This document shows positions 1 through 7,810 of a stretch of 13,023 nucleotides of DNA, piece by piece. The DNA lies in assembly GCA_002469545.1 (NCBI GenBank), contig DKMK01000077.1, forward strand, positions 1 to 13,023. Direction: 5' to 3'. Position numbers and translations under genes: made by a program. The first letter of the stretch is position 1; each line of letters begins with the position of its first letter. The notes under the pieces were generated by a model. It saw nothing but the letters and a program-made list of their open reading frames with translations. It was not told the DNA's origin and did not search any database. The DNA comes from Rhodobacterales bacterium UBA7416 (GTDB taxonomy: Bacteria; Pseudomonadota; Alphaproteobacteria; Rhodobacterales; Rhodobacteraceae).

Positions 1-1
1 C

Positions 2-2647
2 CACGTGGGTTACGAATGTGCTGGCACTGTCGAATTCCTGATGGACATGGACACACAGGAATTCTTCTTCATCGAAGTAAATCCGCGTGTACAGGTCGAA
101 CACACAGTGACAGAAGAAGTCACAGGCATCGACATCGTACGCGCCCAAATTAAAATCGCCGAAGGCAAAACATTAGCTCGCGCAACTGGCGCTGCATCCC
201 AAGAAGACATCAAGTTAAACGGCCATGCCCTACAAACGCGGATCACAACAGAAGATCCACAAAACAACTTCATCCCCGATTATGGCCGCATCTCGGCCTA
301 TCGTTCGGCGACAGGTCTGGGCATTCGATTGGATGGTGGTACAGCCTATTCAGGCGCGGTAATCACACGCTATTACGACAGCTTACTTGTTAAAATCACC
401 GCCAAAGCATCCAGCCCAGAAAACGCCATCGCACGTATGGATCGGGCCCTGCGCGAATTTCGTATTCGCGGCGTTTCAACAAACATCGCATTCGTGATTA
501 ACTTGTTGAAACACCCAACATTCTTGGACAACAGCTATACCACCACATTTATCGACAACACGCCTGACTTGTTCAATTTCAAACCACGCCGCGATCGTGC
601 AACGAAAATTTTAAACTACGTTGCCGACATCACAGTTAACGGCCATCCTGATGTGTTGGATCGCCCAAAACCTGATGCCTTGGCCAAAGCACCAAAAGCA
701 CCGCTGCACCGCGCGCCAAAACCAGCCTATGGTACGCGCAACCTTCTAGAAGACAAAGGCGCCCAAGCCGTTGCTGACTGGATGGCGGATCAAAAGCAAT
801 TACTGATCACTGACACGACGATGCGTGACGGGCACCAATCTTTGTTGGCAACGCGCATGCGTAGCTTTGACATGATCAAAGTGGCCGATGCCTATGCTCA
901 CAATCTGCCGCAACTGTTCTCGATGGAATGTTGGGGCGGCGCGACGTTTGATGTGGCTTACCGTTTCTTACAAGAATGCCCATGGCAACGTCTGCGCGAT
1001 CTGCGCCAGCGGATGCCAAATGTCATGTCGCAAATGTTATTACGTGCATCAAACGGCGTTGGTTACACAAATTACCCAGATAACGTCGTCCAAGAATTTG
1101 TACGCCAAGCTGCGGATACAGGCGTTGATGTATTCCGCGTTTTCGACAGCCTGAACTGGGTTGAAAACATGCGCGTGGCAATGGACGCCGTCGTTGAAAA
1201 CGGCAAAGTCTGCGAAGGCACAGTTTGTTACACTGGTGACATCTTAAACCCAGATCGCGCCAAATACGACCTGAACTACTATGTCAAAATGGGCCAAGAG
1301 CTTAAATCCGCAGGCGCGCATATATTGGGCCTCAAAGACATGGCAGGTCTACTTAAACCTGCAGCAGCACGCGTATTGGTCAAAGCGCTAAAAGAAGAGG
1401 TCGGCTTGCCGATCCATTTCCACACACACGACACATCTGGCATTGCAGGCGCGACAATTCTCGCCGCCGCAGATGCAGGCGTTGACGCCGTGGATGTTGC
1501 AATGGACGCATTTTCTGGCGGCACATCACAACCATGTCTTGGCTCAATCGTCGAAAGCTTGCGTCACACGGATCGTGACACAGGTCTAGACATCGAAGCA
1601 GTGCGTTCCATCAATGATTACTGGGAAGGCGTGCGCGGCCAATACGCTGCATTTGAATCCGGTCTTTCTGCGCCCGCATCCGAAGTATACCTTCACGAAA
1701 TGCCAGGCGGACAATTCACCAACCTAAAAGCACAGGCACGTTCACTCGGCCTAGAAGATCGCTGGCCAGAAGTTGCCCGTACTTACGCGGACGTTAATCA
1801 AATGTTCGGCGATATCGTCAAGGTAACACCCTCTTCCAAAGTGGTCGGCGACATGGCCTTGATGATGGTAACCCAAGATCTAACACGCGCCGCCGTAGAA
1901 GACCCTGAAACAGACGTCGCCTTCCCTGACAGTGTCGTCGACATGATGCGCGGCAACCTTGGTCAACCCGAAGGCGGTTTTCCAGACACAATAATCAAAA
2001 AGGTGCTGAAAGGCGAAAAGCCAGACACATCACGCCCCGGCGAACATCTGAAACCCTTGGATTTAGATGCAGAGAAAGCAAAGCTTTCCGATCTACTCGA
2101 AGGTGCCACAGTCGACGGCGAGGATTTGAACGGTTACCTGATGTACCCCAAAGTATTCTTGGATTATATGGGGCGTCATCGTGAATACGGCCCAGTGCGC
2201 ACTTTGCCTACAAAAACATTCTTTTATGGCATGAAACCACGCGACGAAATCAGTGTCGAAATTGATCCCGGAAAGACGCTGGAAATTCATCTGGTCGCAG
2301 TGGGCGAAAGCGACGAAGACGGCCAAGCACGCGTCTTCTTTGAGCTCAACGGCCAACCACGTACCGTACGTGTAACCGACCGATCCAAGGCAGCCACCAC
2401 CATCAAACGCGCCGTCGCTGAAATCGACAACGCCGCACACATCGGCGCACCAATGCCAGGCGTCATCAGCTCTGTTGTGGTTACGGTGGGTCAAGCAGTC
2501 AAAGCAGGCGATCTGTTATGCACAATTGAAGCCATGAAAATGGAAACAGGTATCGCAGCTGAAAATGACGGTGTGATCAAAACGATCCACGCACCAGCCG
2601 GTTCACAAGTGGACGCCAAAGATCTTTTGGTCGAGTTCGAAGTTTAA
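2..2647 (+). CDS. pyc: Pyruvate carboxylase, C-terminal three quarters (5' end outside window)
   Basis: Pyruvate carboxylase is a biotin enzyme that makes oxaloacetate from pyruvate, bicarbonate and ATP to refill the TCA cycle. The frame is open from the left edge; the GTG at 5 is internal, since full-length enzymes have about 1150 residues and roughly 270 are missing. Counting residues from base 5: the end of the biotin carboxylase ATP-grasp domain with FIEVNPRVQVEH (E24, N26, R28) and the carboxylase C-terminal domain reach about residue 180. The carboxyltransferase barrel begins near TTMRDGHQS (D275), with the carboxylation lysine in GLKDMAG (K444) and metal histidines in HFHTHD (H471, H473, H475). 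A conserved linker domain follows, and the biotinyl domain has AMKMET with biotin-carrying K845. All catalytic motifs present are intact. The single-chain order (biotin carboxylase, carboxyltransferase, biotinyl) separates it from two-subunit oxaloacetate decarboxylases. It ends with TAA, 8 bases before a hairpin. Confidence 0.96.
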   Translation, partial: HVGYECAGTVEFLMDMDTQEFFFIEVNPRVQVEHTVTEEVTGIDIVRAQIKIAEGKTLARATGAASQEDIKLNGHALQTRITTEDPQNNFIPDYGRISAYRSATGLGIRLDGGTAYSGAVITRYYDSLLVKITAKASSPENAIARMDRALREFRIRGVSTNIAFVINLLKHPTFLDNSYTTTFIDNTPDLFNFKPRRDRATKILNYVADITVNGHPDVLDRPKPDALAKAPKAPLHRAPKPAYGTRNLLEDKGAQAVADWMADQKQLLITDTTMRDGHQSLLATRMRSFDMIKVADAYAHNLPQLFSMECWGGATFDVAYRFLQECPWQRLRDLRQRMPNVMSQMLLRASNGVGYTNYPDNVVQEFVRQAADTGVDVFRVFDSLNWVENMRVAMDAVVENGKVCEGTVCYTGDILNPDRAKYDLNYYVKMGQELKSAGAHILGLKDMAGLLKPAAARVLVKALKEEVGLPIHFHTHDTSGIAGATILAAADAGVDAVDVAMDAFSGGTSQPCLGSIVESLRHTDRDTGLDIEAVRSINDYWEGVRGQYAAFESGLSAPASEVYLHEMPGGQFTNLKAQARSLGLEDRWPEVARTYADVNQMFGDIVKVTPSSKVVGDMALMMVTQDLTRAAVEDPETDVAFPDSVVDMMRGNLGQPEGGFPDTIIKKVLKGEKPDTSRPGEHLKPLDLDAEKAKLSDLLEGATVDGEDLNGYLMYPKVFLDYMGRHREYGPVRTLPTKTFFYGMKPRDEISVEIDPGKTLEIHLVAVGESDEDGQARVFFELNGQPRTVRVTDRSKAATTIKRAVAEIDNAAHIGAPMPGVISSVVVTVGQAVKAGDLLCTIEAMKMETGIAAENDGVIKTIHAPAGSQVDAKDLLVEFEV

Positions 2648-2654
2648 ATCCTAT

Positions 2655-2682
2655 TTTGGGCAAGATCTTTTTCTTGCCCAAA
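2655..2682. terminator. Perfect hairpin between convergent pyc and permease genes
   Basis: TTTGGGCAAGA pairs perfectly with TCTTGCCCAAA, giving an 11-bp stem closed by a TCTTTT loop. It starts 8 bases after the pyc stop codon and lies about 55 bases beyond the end of the permease, which points the other way. Neither strand has a proper U run after the stem (AATATCC on +, AATAGG on -), so it is not a textbook intrinsic terminator. It may instead protect the mRNA 3' end or act with Rho. The position and perfect pairing support a transcript-end role, probably for both genes. Confidence 0.55.
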
Positions 2683-2737
2683 TATCCGCCCCGCAGGGCA
2701 CACGCGCGTCAGCGCTCATAAAAATGCGAAGCTCAAT

Positions 2738-4375
2738 CTACCGAGATGCCCGCGCAATCACGCCAACAGCAACCATTCCAACCAAGATCACAACAATCGA
2801 TGCACCCGACGCCCCTTGGATATCCTCCAGCGACGCCGCATTATAAATTTGGGTGGCCAACGTTTCGAACCCAAATGGGCGTAACAACAAGGTGGCAGGT
2901 AATTCTTTAATACTGTCAACAAACACCATCAAAACGGCAATCAATAAAGACGTCCAAATCATTGGAATGTGAACCCGCCCCAACACTTGGGTTGGGCGCA
3001 ACCCCAATGAACGCGCCGCGTCCCCGATGTTTGGCGAAAACCGCCCCATCGCACTGTCGACTGATCCAAATGCCAATGCAAAAAACCGCACAGACAGTGC
3101 AAAAATCACCGCGGTCGCGGTGCCCGTCAATAACAATCCAATATCAGCTCCGGTCAGGGCTTCGACTAGGTCAGCCAAATTACGATCAAAAAATGCCATC
3201 GGAATTAAGATCCCCACCGCCAAAACTGCACCTGGCGCCGCATACCCGATGGTCGCAACAGGTGCCAATAATTTGGGTGCATCCGAACGCGACGACCGAA
3301 TGGCAAAGATCAAAACCAATGCTGCCCCTACTGTTACAACAGCGGCAACCAAACCCACCCAAATTGATGTCCACGCCGCACGTAAGAATACTGGATCAGA
3401 CCATAAACCACTTACACTCAGCGCATGTTCAAACATGATCGCAAACGGCATGATAAACCCAAACAACACCGGCAATGCACACAAGAAACTGACCAGAATG
3501 CCACGCCCCAACGGCAACACGTCACGCACAGGTGGCGTCGATTGATTGTGGCGTTGATGCACACGCATCTTGCGTCGTGAATACCGTTCCAAGATGACTA
3601 AAACCATCACCACGCCAAATATCACCACTGCTATCTGCGCGGCGCCGCCAACGTTCGAACTCTCTAACCAGACTGTAAAAATACCCGTGGTCAGAGTCTG
3701 TACCGCAAAAAACTCAACCGCGCCAAAATCATTCAACGCTTCCATCATCACCAAGGCTGTGCCGATTGCAATCGCTGGGCGTGCCAGCGGTAATGCAACG
3801 GCCCAAAATGCCCGCACTGGCCCAGCGCCCAATGCGCGTGCCACTTCGATTGTGCGGCTGGATTGCTCGCGAAATGCGGCGCGTGCCAGCAAATAAACAT
3901 AGGGGTATAATGACAATGAAATTACGAAAATCGCAGCACCGCGTGATCGTACTGCTGGGAAATAATAATCCCGTGACGTCGCCCAACCAAACCAATCACG
4001 CAACACCGTCTGCGCAGGCCCAGCATATTCCCAAAAGTCCACAAACGCATAGGCACCGATATATGCAGGGATCGCCAATGGAAATAACAATACCCATTCC
4101 AAAACACGGCGCATTGGAAACTCTTTGGTCACCACCATCCATGCACAAAACGTACCAATAACGCTGGCGCATAATGCGACGGAACCCATGATAATCAACG
4201 AATTGCGTAAATACCGCGGCAGGCTGGTGGCCATCAAATGCGGCCAAATATTCTCGGTGGGGAAAAATGCCAACCATATAACAGCCAAAATTGGCATCAC
4301 GACCAATCCCGCAATCACCACAGCGCAAACCGCCCAGCGATCCCAAATTAGCTTATGTTTAACATATTTTGACAT
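2738..4375 (-). CDS. ABC transporter permease, FbpB-like (probable Fe3+ import), fused two-domain
   Basis: This is an inner-membrane permease that would form the channel of a binding-protein-dependent importer, most likely for ferric iron. Its 545 residues hold two homologous permease halves with about 12 hydrophobic segments, as in FbpB/HitB/SfuB. Each half has the cytoplasmic EAA loop that docks on the ATPase: EVARALGAGP..LPLARPAI at about 177-202 and DAARSLGLRP..IPMIWTSL at about 452-478. The block KELPATLLLRPFGFETLATQ near 490-509 is typical of the iron family and rare in sulfate or molybdate permeases. The ATG at 4375 gives a short basic cytoplasmic start (MSKYVKHK) before the first helix at about 15-37. 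No substrate-binding protein or ATPase lies beside it, so partners must be elsewhere; phosphonate, putrescine or thiamine import cannot be fully excluded. Confidence 0.88.
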   Translation of the reverse strand: MSKYVKHKLIWDRWAVCAVVIAGLVVMPILAVIWLAFFPTENIWPHLMATSLPRYLRNSLIIMGSVALCASVIGTFCAWMVVTKEFPMRRVLEWVLLFPLAIPAYIGAYAFVDFWEYAGPAQTVLRDWFGWATSRDYYFPAVRSRGAAIFVISLSLYPYVYLLARAAFREQSSRTIEVARALGAGPVRAFWAVALPLARPAIAIGTALVMMEALNDFGAVEFFAVQTLTTGIFTVWLESSNVGGAAQIAVVIFGVVMVLVILERYSRRKMRVHQRHNQSTPPVRDVLPLGRGILVSFLCALPVLFGFIMPFAIMFEHALSVSGLWSDPVFLRAAWTSIWVGLVAAVVTVGAALVLIFAIRSSRSDAPKLLAPVATIGYAAPGAVLAVGILIPMAFFDRNLADLVEALTGADIGLLLTGTATAVIFALSVRFFALAFGSVDSAMGRFSPNIGDAARSLGLRPTQVLGRVHIPMIWTSLLIAVLMVFVDSIKELPATLLLRPFGFETLATQIYNAASLEDIQGASGASIVVILVGMVAVGVIARASR

Positions 4376-4395
4376 ATAAAACTCTGTGCCCTTTG

Positions 4396-4425
4396 CATCG
4401 CAATTACACCTTGGGCAATTCGATG
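4396..4425. promoter_or_regulatory. Inverted repeat in divergent permease / sulfotransferase-like intergenic region
   Basis: CATCG-C-AATT at 4396-4405 is mirrored by AATT-CGATG at 4417-4425. That gives nine matched base pairs with one unpaired C and an 11-base spacer. It lies in the only non-coding stretch between two divergent genes, about 20 bases upstream of the permease start, which is where an operator would be expected. I could not match it to a known iron-regulator box (no TGA-N9-TCA type site nearby). A second, weaker palindrome, TGTCTAGCAATGGACA, follows at 4425-4440. Confidence 0.28.
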
Positions 4426-4469
4426 TCTAGCAATGGACAAACATATGGGTGAAAGATATTGGTATCACC

Positions 4470-5384
4470 ATGGATATACGCATTTTTATCGGCGCTCATC
4501 GTACAGCTGGGCTGCACATTGAAAACATACTGGCCCAAAACGAAACGCTTTTGGCGGATCAGGGCATTATTGTCGCATCGCACGCGCTTCAACTTTCGGC
4601 GTTCAAGAACGCCACTCTTGCATTAGATGCAGGTGACAAACAACAAGACGTCAGCGATGCGTATATCAATGCGCTGACCAAAGGTGCCGACTTCGAAAAG
4701 TTGATCATCTTGGACAGACGACGTTGCGGTTCCGTAACTCGTCCAGCGCGCAAAAACTTAATCTTTCCACAGGTGCGATATTCATTGGGGCGTTTTTCAA
4801 AATACCTGCCCGCAGACAGTTATCGTTTTTTCATGGGTCTTCGCGCACCATCAACTTTCTTGCCGTCCTGCTACTCAGAATCGCTCACCCACGCCAAGGT
4901 CGAAACATTCGATGACTTCCTTGAAGATACCGATTTACGCGCACTGCGCTGGTCTGAAACTTTGGAACGCATTTTACGCTCTTTTAGCGATGATGAAGCA
5001 GAAGAATCACAAAAAACAAAACTGGTCACATGGCGCTTTGAAGATTACCCACGCATGTGGCGCGATGTTGTCGGGTCATTATGCGGCATCGAAAACCCAC
5101 AAGATTTGGTTGGTGACGCTTTGCCCGTAAACCAAGGGTTATCCTTGTACGGATGTCAGTTGATGTATCAATATCTACAAGAACACGAACCCAAAGCACC
5201 AGGCGACTTCAAAAAAGTCCGTGACGCGTTTTTAGAAAAATTTGCTCACCAAGACGAAATGGATCCAGATCCAATCGGCCCGCCAGAATTCATTGAATCC
5301 TTGGATTACGCTTATGATGATGATTGGTATTACATTCAACGAATGGAAAACGTGGTTGCCCTTTCGGCCCAACCACGCATTTAA
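4470..5384 (+). CDS. Sulfotransferase-like hypothetical protein (degenerate PAPS-binding loop)
   Basis: The 304-residue soluble protein opens with MDIRIFIGAHRTAGLHIENIL. This resembles the beta-strand plus phosphate-binding loop at the start of bacterial sulfotransferase-fold proteins (usually IGAHRTGTT-like), where the loop holds the 5'-phosphosulfate of PAPS. Here the usual G-T-T is replaced by A-G-L at residues 13-15, so PAPS binding is doubtful. The rest is mixed alpha/beta, rich in Asp, Glu and aromatics, with no signal peptide or membrane segment. The ATG at 4470 places the loop right at the N terminus, as usual for the fold; a GTG at 4449 would add seven residues (MKDIGIT). Neither start has a good Shine-Dalgarno sequence. 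Alone in its unit, divergent from the iron permease and convergent with gapR 15 bases away, it has no context that names a substrate. Fold assignment is tentative and function unknown. Confidence 0.72.
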   Translation: MDIRIFIGAHRTAGLHIENILAQNETLLADQGIIVASHALQLSAFKNATLALDAGDKQQDVSDAYINALTKGADFEKLIILDRRRCGSVTRPARKNLIFPQVRYSLGRFSKYLPADSYRFFMGLRAPSTFLPSCYSESLTHAKVETFDDFLEDTDLRALRWSETLERILRSFSDDEAEESQKTKLVTWRFEDYPRMWRDVVGSLCGIENPQDLVGDALPVNQGLSLYGCQLMYQYLQEHEPKAPGDFKKVRDAFLEKFAHQDEMDPDPIGPPEFIESLDYAYDDDWYYIQRMENVVALSAQPRI

Positions 5385-5399
5385 ACTCTGATCAAAAGA

Positions 5400-5657
5400 C
5401 TACATGCCCAACGCTTCTTTGTACAATTCCAGAACCGCTTCTTCTTCGGAAATCTCGTGCGCTTCGCGTTTGCGTAGCGCAACCAATTTACGCAAAACTT
5501 TTGTATCGTAACCACGACCTTTTGCTTCTGCCATCACTTCTTTTTGTTGATCCGCGATGTCTTTCTTTTCGGCATCCAAACGTTCAAAACGTTCGATGAA
5601 TGCACGTAATTCATCCGCTGCCACACGGTAGGATGACTGGCTTGTTTCTTCGTTCAT
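5400..5657 (-). CDS. gapR: GapR-family nucleoid-associated protein (DUF2312)
   Basis: GapR is a small alphaproteobacterial DNA-binding protein. In Caulobacter it forms a dimer-of-dimers ring on AT-rich, overtwisted DNA ahead of replication forks and helps type II topoisomerases. The 85 residues match the family's length and layout: a short polar N terminus, then nearly continuous charged helices (about 10-50 and 52-83). The characteristic ADELRAFIERFERL, EEKKDI-like (here DAEKKDIADQQKE) and GRGYDTKVLRKLVALRK stretches are present. Many Lys and Arg residues line the second helix, which contacts DNA in known structures. The ATG at 5657 follows AGAGGT at a good distance. It is a single-gene unit with its stop facing the sulfotransferase-like gene 15 bases away. 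The assignment rests on strong sequence resemblance recalled from the family. Confidence 0.93.
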   Translation of the reverse strand: MNEETSQSSYRVAADELRAFIERFERLDAEKKDIADQQKEVMAEAKGRGYDTKVLRKLVALRKREAHEISEEEAVLELYKEALGM

Positions 5658-5695
5658 TTTGGACCTCTAATGTTTGCTAACCATCTGACTACTTT

Positions 5696-5718
5696 GCCCT
5701 TGCCGCATCTGCAAGGGC
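5696..5718. promoter_or_regulatory. Hairpin / inverted repeat in gapR - small membrane protein divergent region
   Basis: GCCCTTGC at 5696-5703 pairs perfectly with GCAAGGGC at 5711-5718 around a 7-base loop. It sits in the 123-base gap between divergent gapR (start at 5657) and the small membrane protein (start at 5781). It is too far from any stop codon to be a terminator of a known gene, so it is either an operator or a leader structure. An AT-rich stretch with TATAAA at 5734-5739 follows and may belong to a promoter, but no convincing -35 is in place. Confidence 0.3.
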
Positions 5719-5780
5719 TGCGCTAAAAAAGGATATAAATAAATCCGCAGGGGTGTGTGGTTTCGCAAAGGAAGAATACT

Positions 5781-5984
5781 ATGATTGTAACCGGCATCGT
5801 TGTCACACTATTGGGCCTGCTGGGCCTTATATACTGCATCATCAGAGGCATTCAGGCACGCCGCGCGGGTCTATCAGGTGAAGAACTGACCTCTCGCCTT
5901 AAAGGATTGGTTGCGATCAACCTTATATCCTTCTTCCTTTCTGCCATTGGACTTGGTCTCGTCGTTATCGGAATTATCCTATAG
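5781..5984 (+). CDS. Small two-helix membrane protein of unknown function
   Basis: This 67-residue protein has two hydrophobic segments: about 2-22 (MIVTGIVVTLLGLLGLIYCI) and about 45-67 (VAINLISFFLSAIGLGLVVI and on to the end). They are separated by a basic loop, RGIQARRAGLSGEELTSRLKG. The positive-inside rule puts the loop in the cytoplasm and both ends outside. The ATG at 5781 is chosen because AAGGAAG lies 9-14 bases upstream; an upstream GTG at 5757 would add eight residues and has no ribosome site. Its last 11 bases overlap the 3' end of the membrane-anchored hydrolase on the opposite strand. I do not recognise the family and assign no function; an accessory or regulatory role at the inner membrane is a guess from size alone. 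Confidence 0.72.
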   Translation: MIVTGIVVTLLGLLGLIYCIIRGIQARRAGLSGEELTSRLKGLVAINLISFFLSAIGLGLVVIGIIL

Positions 5985-6963
5985 GCAACGCCCGTATCCA
6001 CTTGGACATCGCCGTAATTGCTGGCGCTGTTTGGGATGGGCTGACGATGTCACCAGCAATCACGTGATTGCTGGAATCAGGTTGGTCGCCCAATACTGGG
6101 TTAACTATGTCGACCTTGCCGCCCCACATTTTCGCGACTTCGCGGGTAATTGCGGCATCCACGACTTGATCATCATTGCTAAAATAAAATAACGCAGGAA
6201 TATTCGTCGTAGAAAAATCCATGCTCTCCGTATGCGCGATCAAGCTCATCATTGGGATGATGGAATGCGGTGGGTATTTCGTTGTCCAGAACTTTGCCTG
6301 TTGATCATTCAATGGTTTCCACGAACGTTCATTCCCTGCCAACCATGGAAACCAAACTCGGCTAAACGGTAACCGTCCAAGAAATGCCAACTTGTTATGC
6401 ACACCAAAATTAGGCGAGATGAAAATAATACCTTCAACGTCTCGCATTATATCTGGGAAATCCAAACCAACAGCCGCCAATGTCCCACCTGTTGACGTGG
6501 TCATCAAAATGACCCTATCCCCTAATTGACGGGCAATTGCCATTGCTTCCGCCAATGCCATAACCCAATCATCCGCGTGAACAGATCCCATCGCCGCGCC
6601 CGGCAGACCATGCCCCGGCAATCGCGCAAAATACAAGTTTGCATCCAAATCCGCCGCAACCCGATCAGGAACAGGGCGCAATTCCATCGATGTCGCGGAA
6701 AACCCATGCAAATAAACGATGACATCGCGTGTGCGTGTGCCTGCTTCGCCCGCCCAAAAAACTTGTTTTGCAACACCATCCGTCAGCTGAGTATAATCGG
6801 CTTCGACATCTCGCAGATACCCATCCACGTCCGCGCCCAGCGTGTCAGGATCAAATGAAATTTCAGGGTCTACTTTTTCACGTGGTCCAAAATACATCAT
6901 CCCAACCACCCCGAGCCCGACAAATATAATCAGCCCAAGGGTGCGTTTTATGATGTTGAACAT
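5974..6963 (-). CDS. Membrane-anchored alpha/beta hydrolase (probable serine esterase or lipase)
   Basis: The 329-residue protein starts with a basic patch and one hydrophobic segment (about 7-25, KRTLGLIIFVGLGVVGMMYF), an uncleaved anchor or signal sequence that would hold the catalytic domain outside the inner membrane. The alpha/beta-hydrolase domain runs from about 75 to 325: oxyanion strand VIVYLHGFSA (81-90), a LPGHG turn (115-119), nucleophile elbow TTSTGG with Ser157 (a variant of GxSxG with Thr in the first Gly position), acid Asp264 or Asp265 in FSNDDQVVD, and His300 in SSNHVIAGD. The triad is therefore complete. The ATG at 6963 comes 1 base after the stop of the upstream hydrolase gene, with GCGAGG overlapping that stop, so translation is probably coupled. 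Substrate is unknown; esterase or lipase activity is inferred from the fold. Confidence 0.87.
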   Translation of the reverse strand: MFNIIKRTLGLIIFVGLGVVGMMYFGPREKVDPEISFDPDTLGADVDGYLRDVEADYTQLTDGVAKQVFWAGEAGTRTRDVIVYLHGFSATSMELRPVPDRVAADLDANLYFARLPGHGLPGAAMGSVHADDWVMALAEAMAIARQLGDRVILMTTSTGGTLAAVGLDFPDIMRDVEGIIFISPNFGVHNKLAFLGRLPFSRVWFPWLAGNERSWKPLNDQQAKFWTTKYPPHSIIPMMSLIAHTESMDFSTTNIPALFYFSNDDQVVDAAITREVAKMWGGKVDIVNPVLGDQPDSSNHVIAGDIVSPSQTAPAITAMSKWIRALPIG

Positions 6964-6964
6964 G

Positions 6965-7714
6965 TTACCTCGCGTTGGTCACCGAATGGATGGCCTTACC
7001 AATCATGCGCAAACATCTCTCGTCCGAAAACGAATGATCCGCACCTTTGACAAGGGTCAGCCGTATATCGTCACCACTTGCATGATTGAGCAAGCGTAAC
7101 GCCACGTCCACCTTAACGTCCGCATCGGCTGTACCGTGCAACAAGCGTACTGGAAACGGTAAATTCATCGGTTCACGCAACACCAATTGCTTACGCCCAT
7201 CTGAAATTAAACGGTTCGTGATGGGATAAGGATCACCGTAATCACTTGGTATAAACACCACACCATCACGGGCCAATTTGGCACGCATTATGTCGTCCAT
7301 CCAATCCCACATGCTGTCTTCTGTAAAATCAGGTGCTGCGGCAATTCCAACGAATCCAGCAATCCGTGCGGACATGCGTTTTGCAATCAACAGACTTATC
7401 CATCCACCCATGGATGATCCAACTAAAATCTGCGACCCCTCGGTCAGATGCGAAATCACTTCGTACGCATCATCCGCCCAATCACCAATACAACCGTCCA
7501 CAAATTTTTCGGAACTCTGGCCATGCCCAGAATAATCAAATCGAATAAACGCACGGCCTTTTTCACGGGCCCATTTTTCCAAATGGATCGCTTTTGTGCC
7601 CGTCATATCCGATGAAAAGCCGCCCAGAAAAACTACCCCTGGTCCATCGCCTTCGACTTTATGATACGCGATTTTGCGCCCCTGCGCTGTGGTAAGGAAT
7701 TCGGGTTTTGACAT
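6965..7714 (-). CDS. Cytoplasmic alpha/beta hydrolase, ABHD10-like carboxylesterase/thioesterase
   Basis: The 249-residue protein is a compact alpha/beta hydrolase without a signal peptide. Features in order: oxyanion region VVFLGGFSSDMTGTKA (27-42), FDYSGHGQSS (59-68), nucleophile elbow VGSSMGGW with Ser101, GIAAAPDFTEDSMW (123-136), acid Asp197 or Asp199 in LLHGTADADV, and His227 in GADHSFS. The order and the GGFxSDMTGTKA and GSSMGGW blocks resemble the mitochondrial ABHD10 group, which includes acyl-protein thioesterase and acyl-glucuronide esterase activities; that resemblance is from memory. The ATG at 7714 follows AAGAGGTTCATA, a good ribosome site. Its stop is 1 base before the start of the membrane-anchored hydrolase, forming a two-gene unit. 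Natural substrate cannot be told from sequence. Confidence 0.88.
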   Translation of the reverse strand: MSKPEFLTTAQGRKIAYHKVEGDGPGVVFLGGFSSDMTGTKAIHLEKWAREKGRAFIRFDYSGHGQSSEKFVDGCIGDWADDAYEVISHLTEGSQILVGSSMGGWISLLIAKRMSARIAGFVGIAAAPDFTEDSMWDWMDDIMRAKLARDGVVFIPSDYGDPYPITNRLISDGRKQLVLREPMNLPFPVRLLHGTADADVKVDVALRLLNHASGDDIRLTLVKGADHSFSDERCLRMIGKAIHSVTNAR

Positions 7715-7810
7715 TATGAACCTCTTTTTTCTTAAAACTACTAGCGTAGAAATATCACTTCGTCATCCGCCCGATCAGTACAGGTGTAAAACGTGCCAAA
7801 TTTCGCCACC

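Noticed and set aside
2093..2494. 133-residue open frame on the minus strand inside pyruvate carboxylase
   Set aside because: It overlaps the highly conserved end of pyc, has a composition unlike a real protein (many Trp, Cys, His) and no ribosome site; it is a shadow frame.
2962..3545. Two long plus-strand open frames (158 and 172 residues) inside the permease gene
   Set aside because: They are antisense to a clearly recognised permease, are rich in Pro, Asn and Thr without any domain, and overlap one another.
7773..7787. Half of a lux-box-like sequence (GATCAGTACAGGT) near the RhiA-like gene
   Set aside because: Only one arm resembles a lux box, with an extra base, the mirrored arm is absent, and it lies downstream of the RhiA-like gene, not in its promoter.
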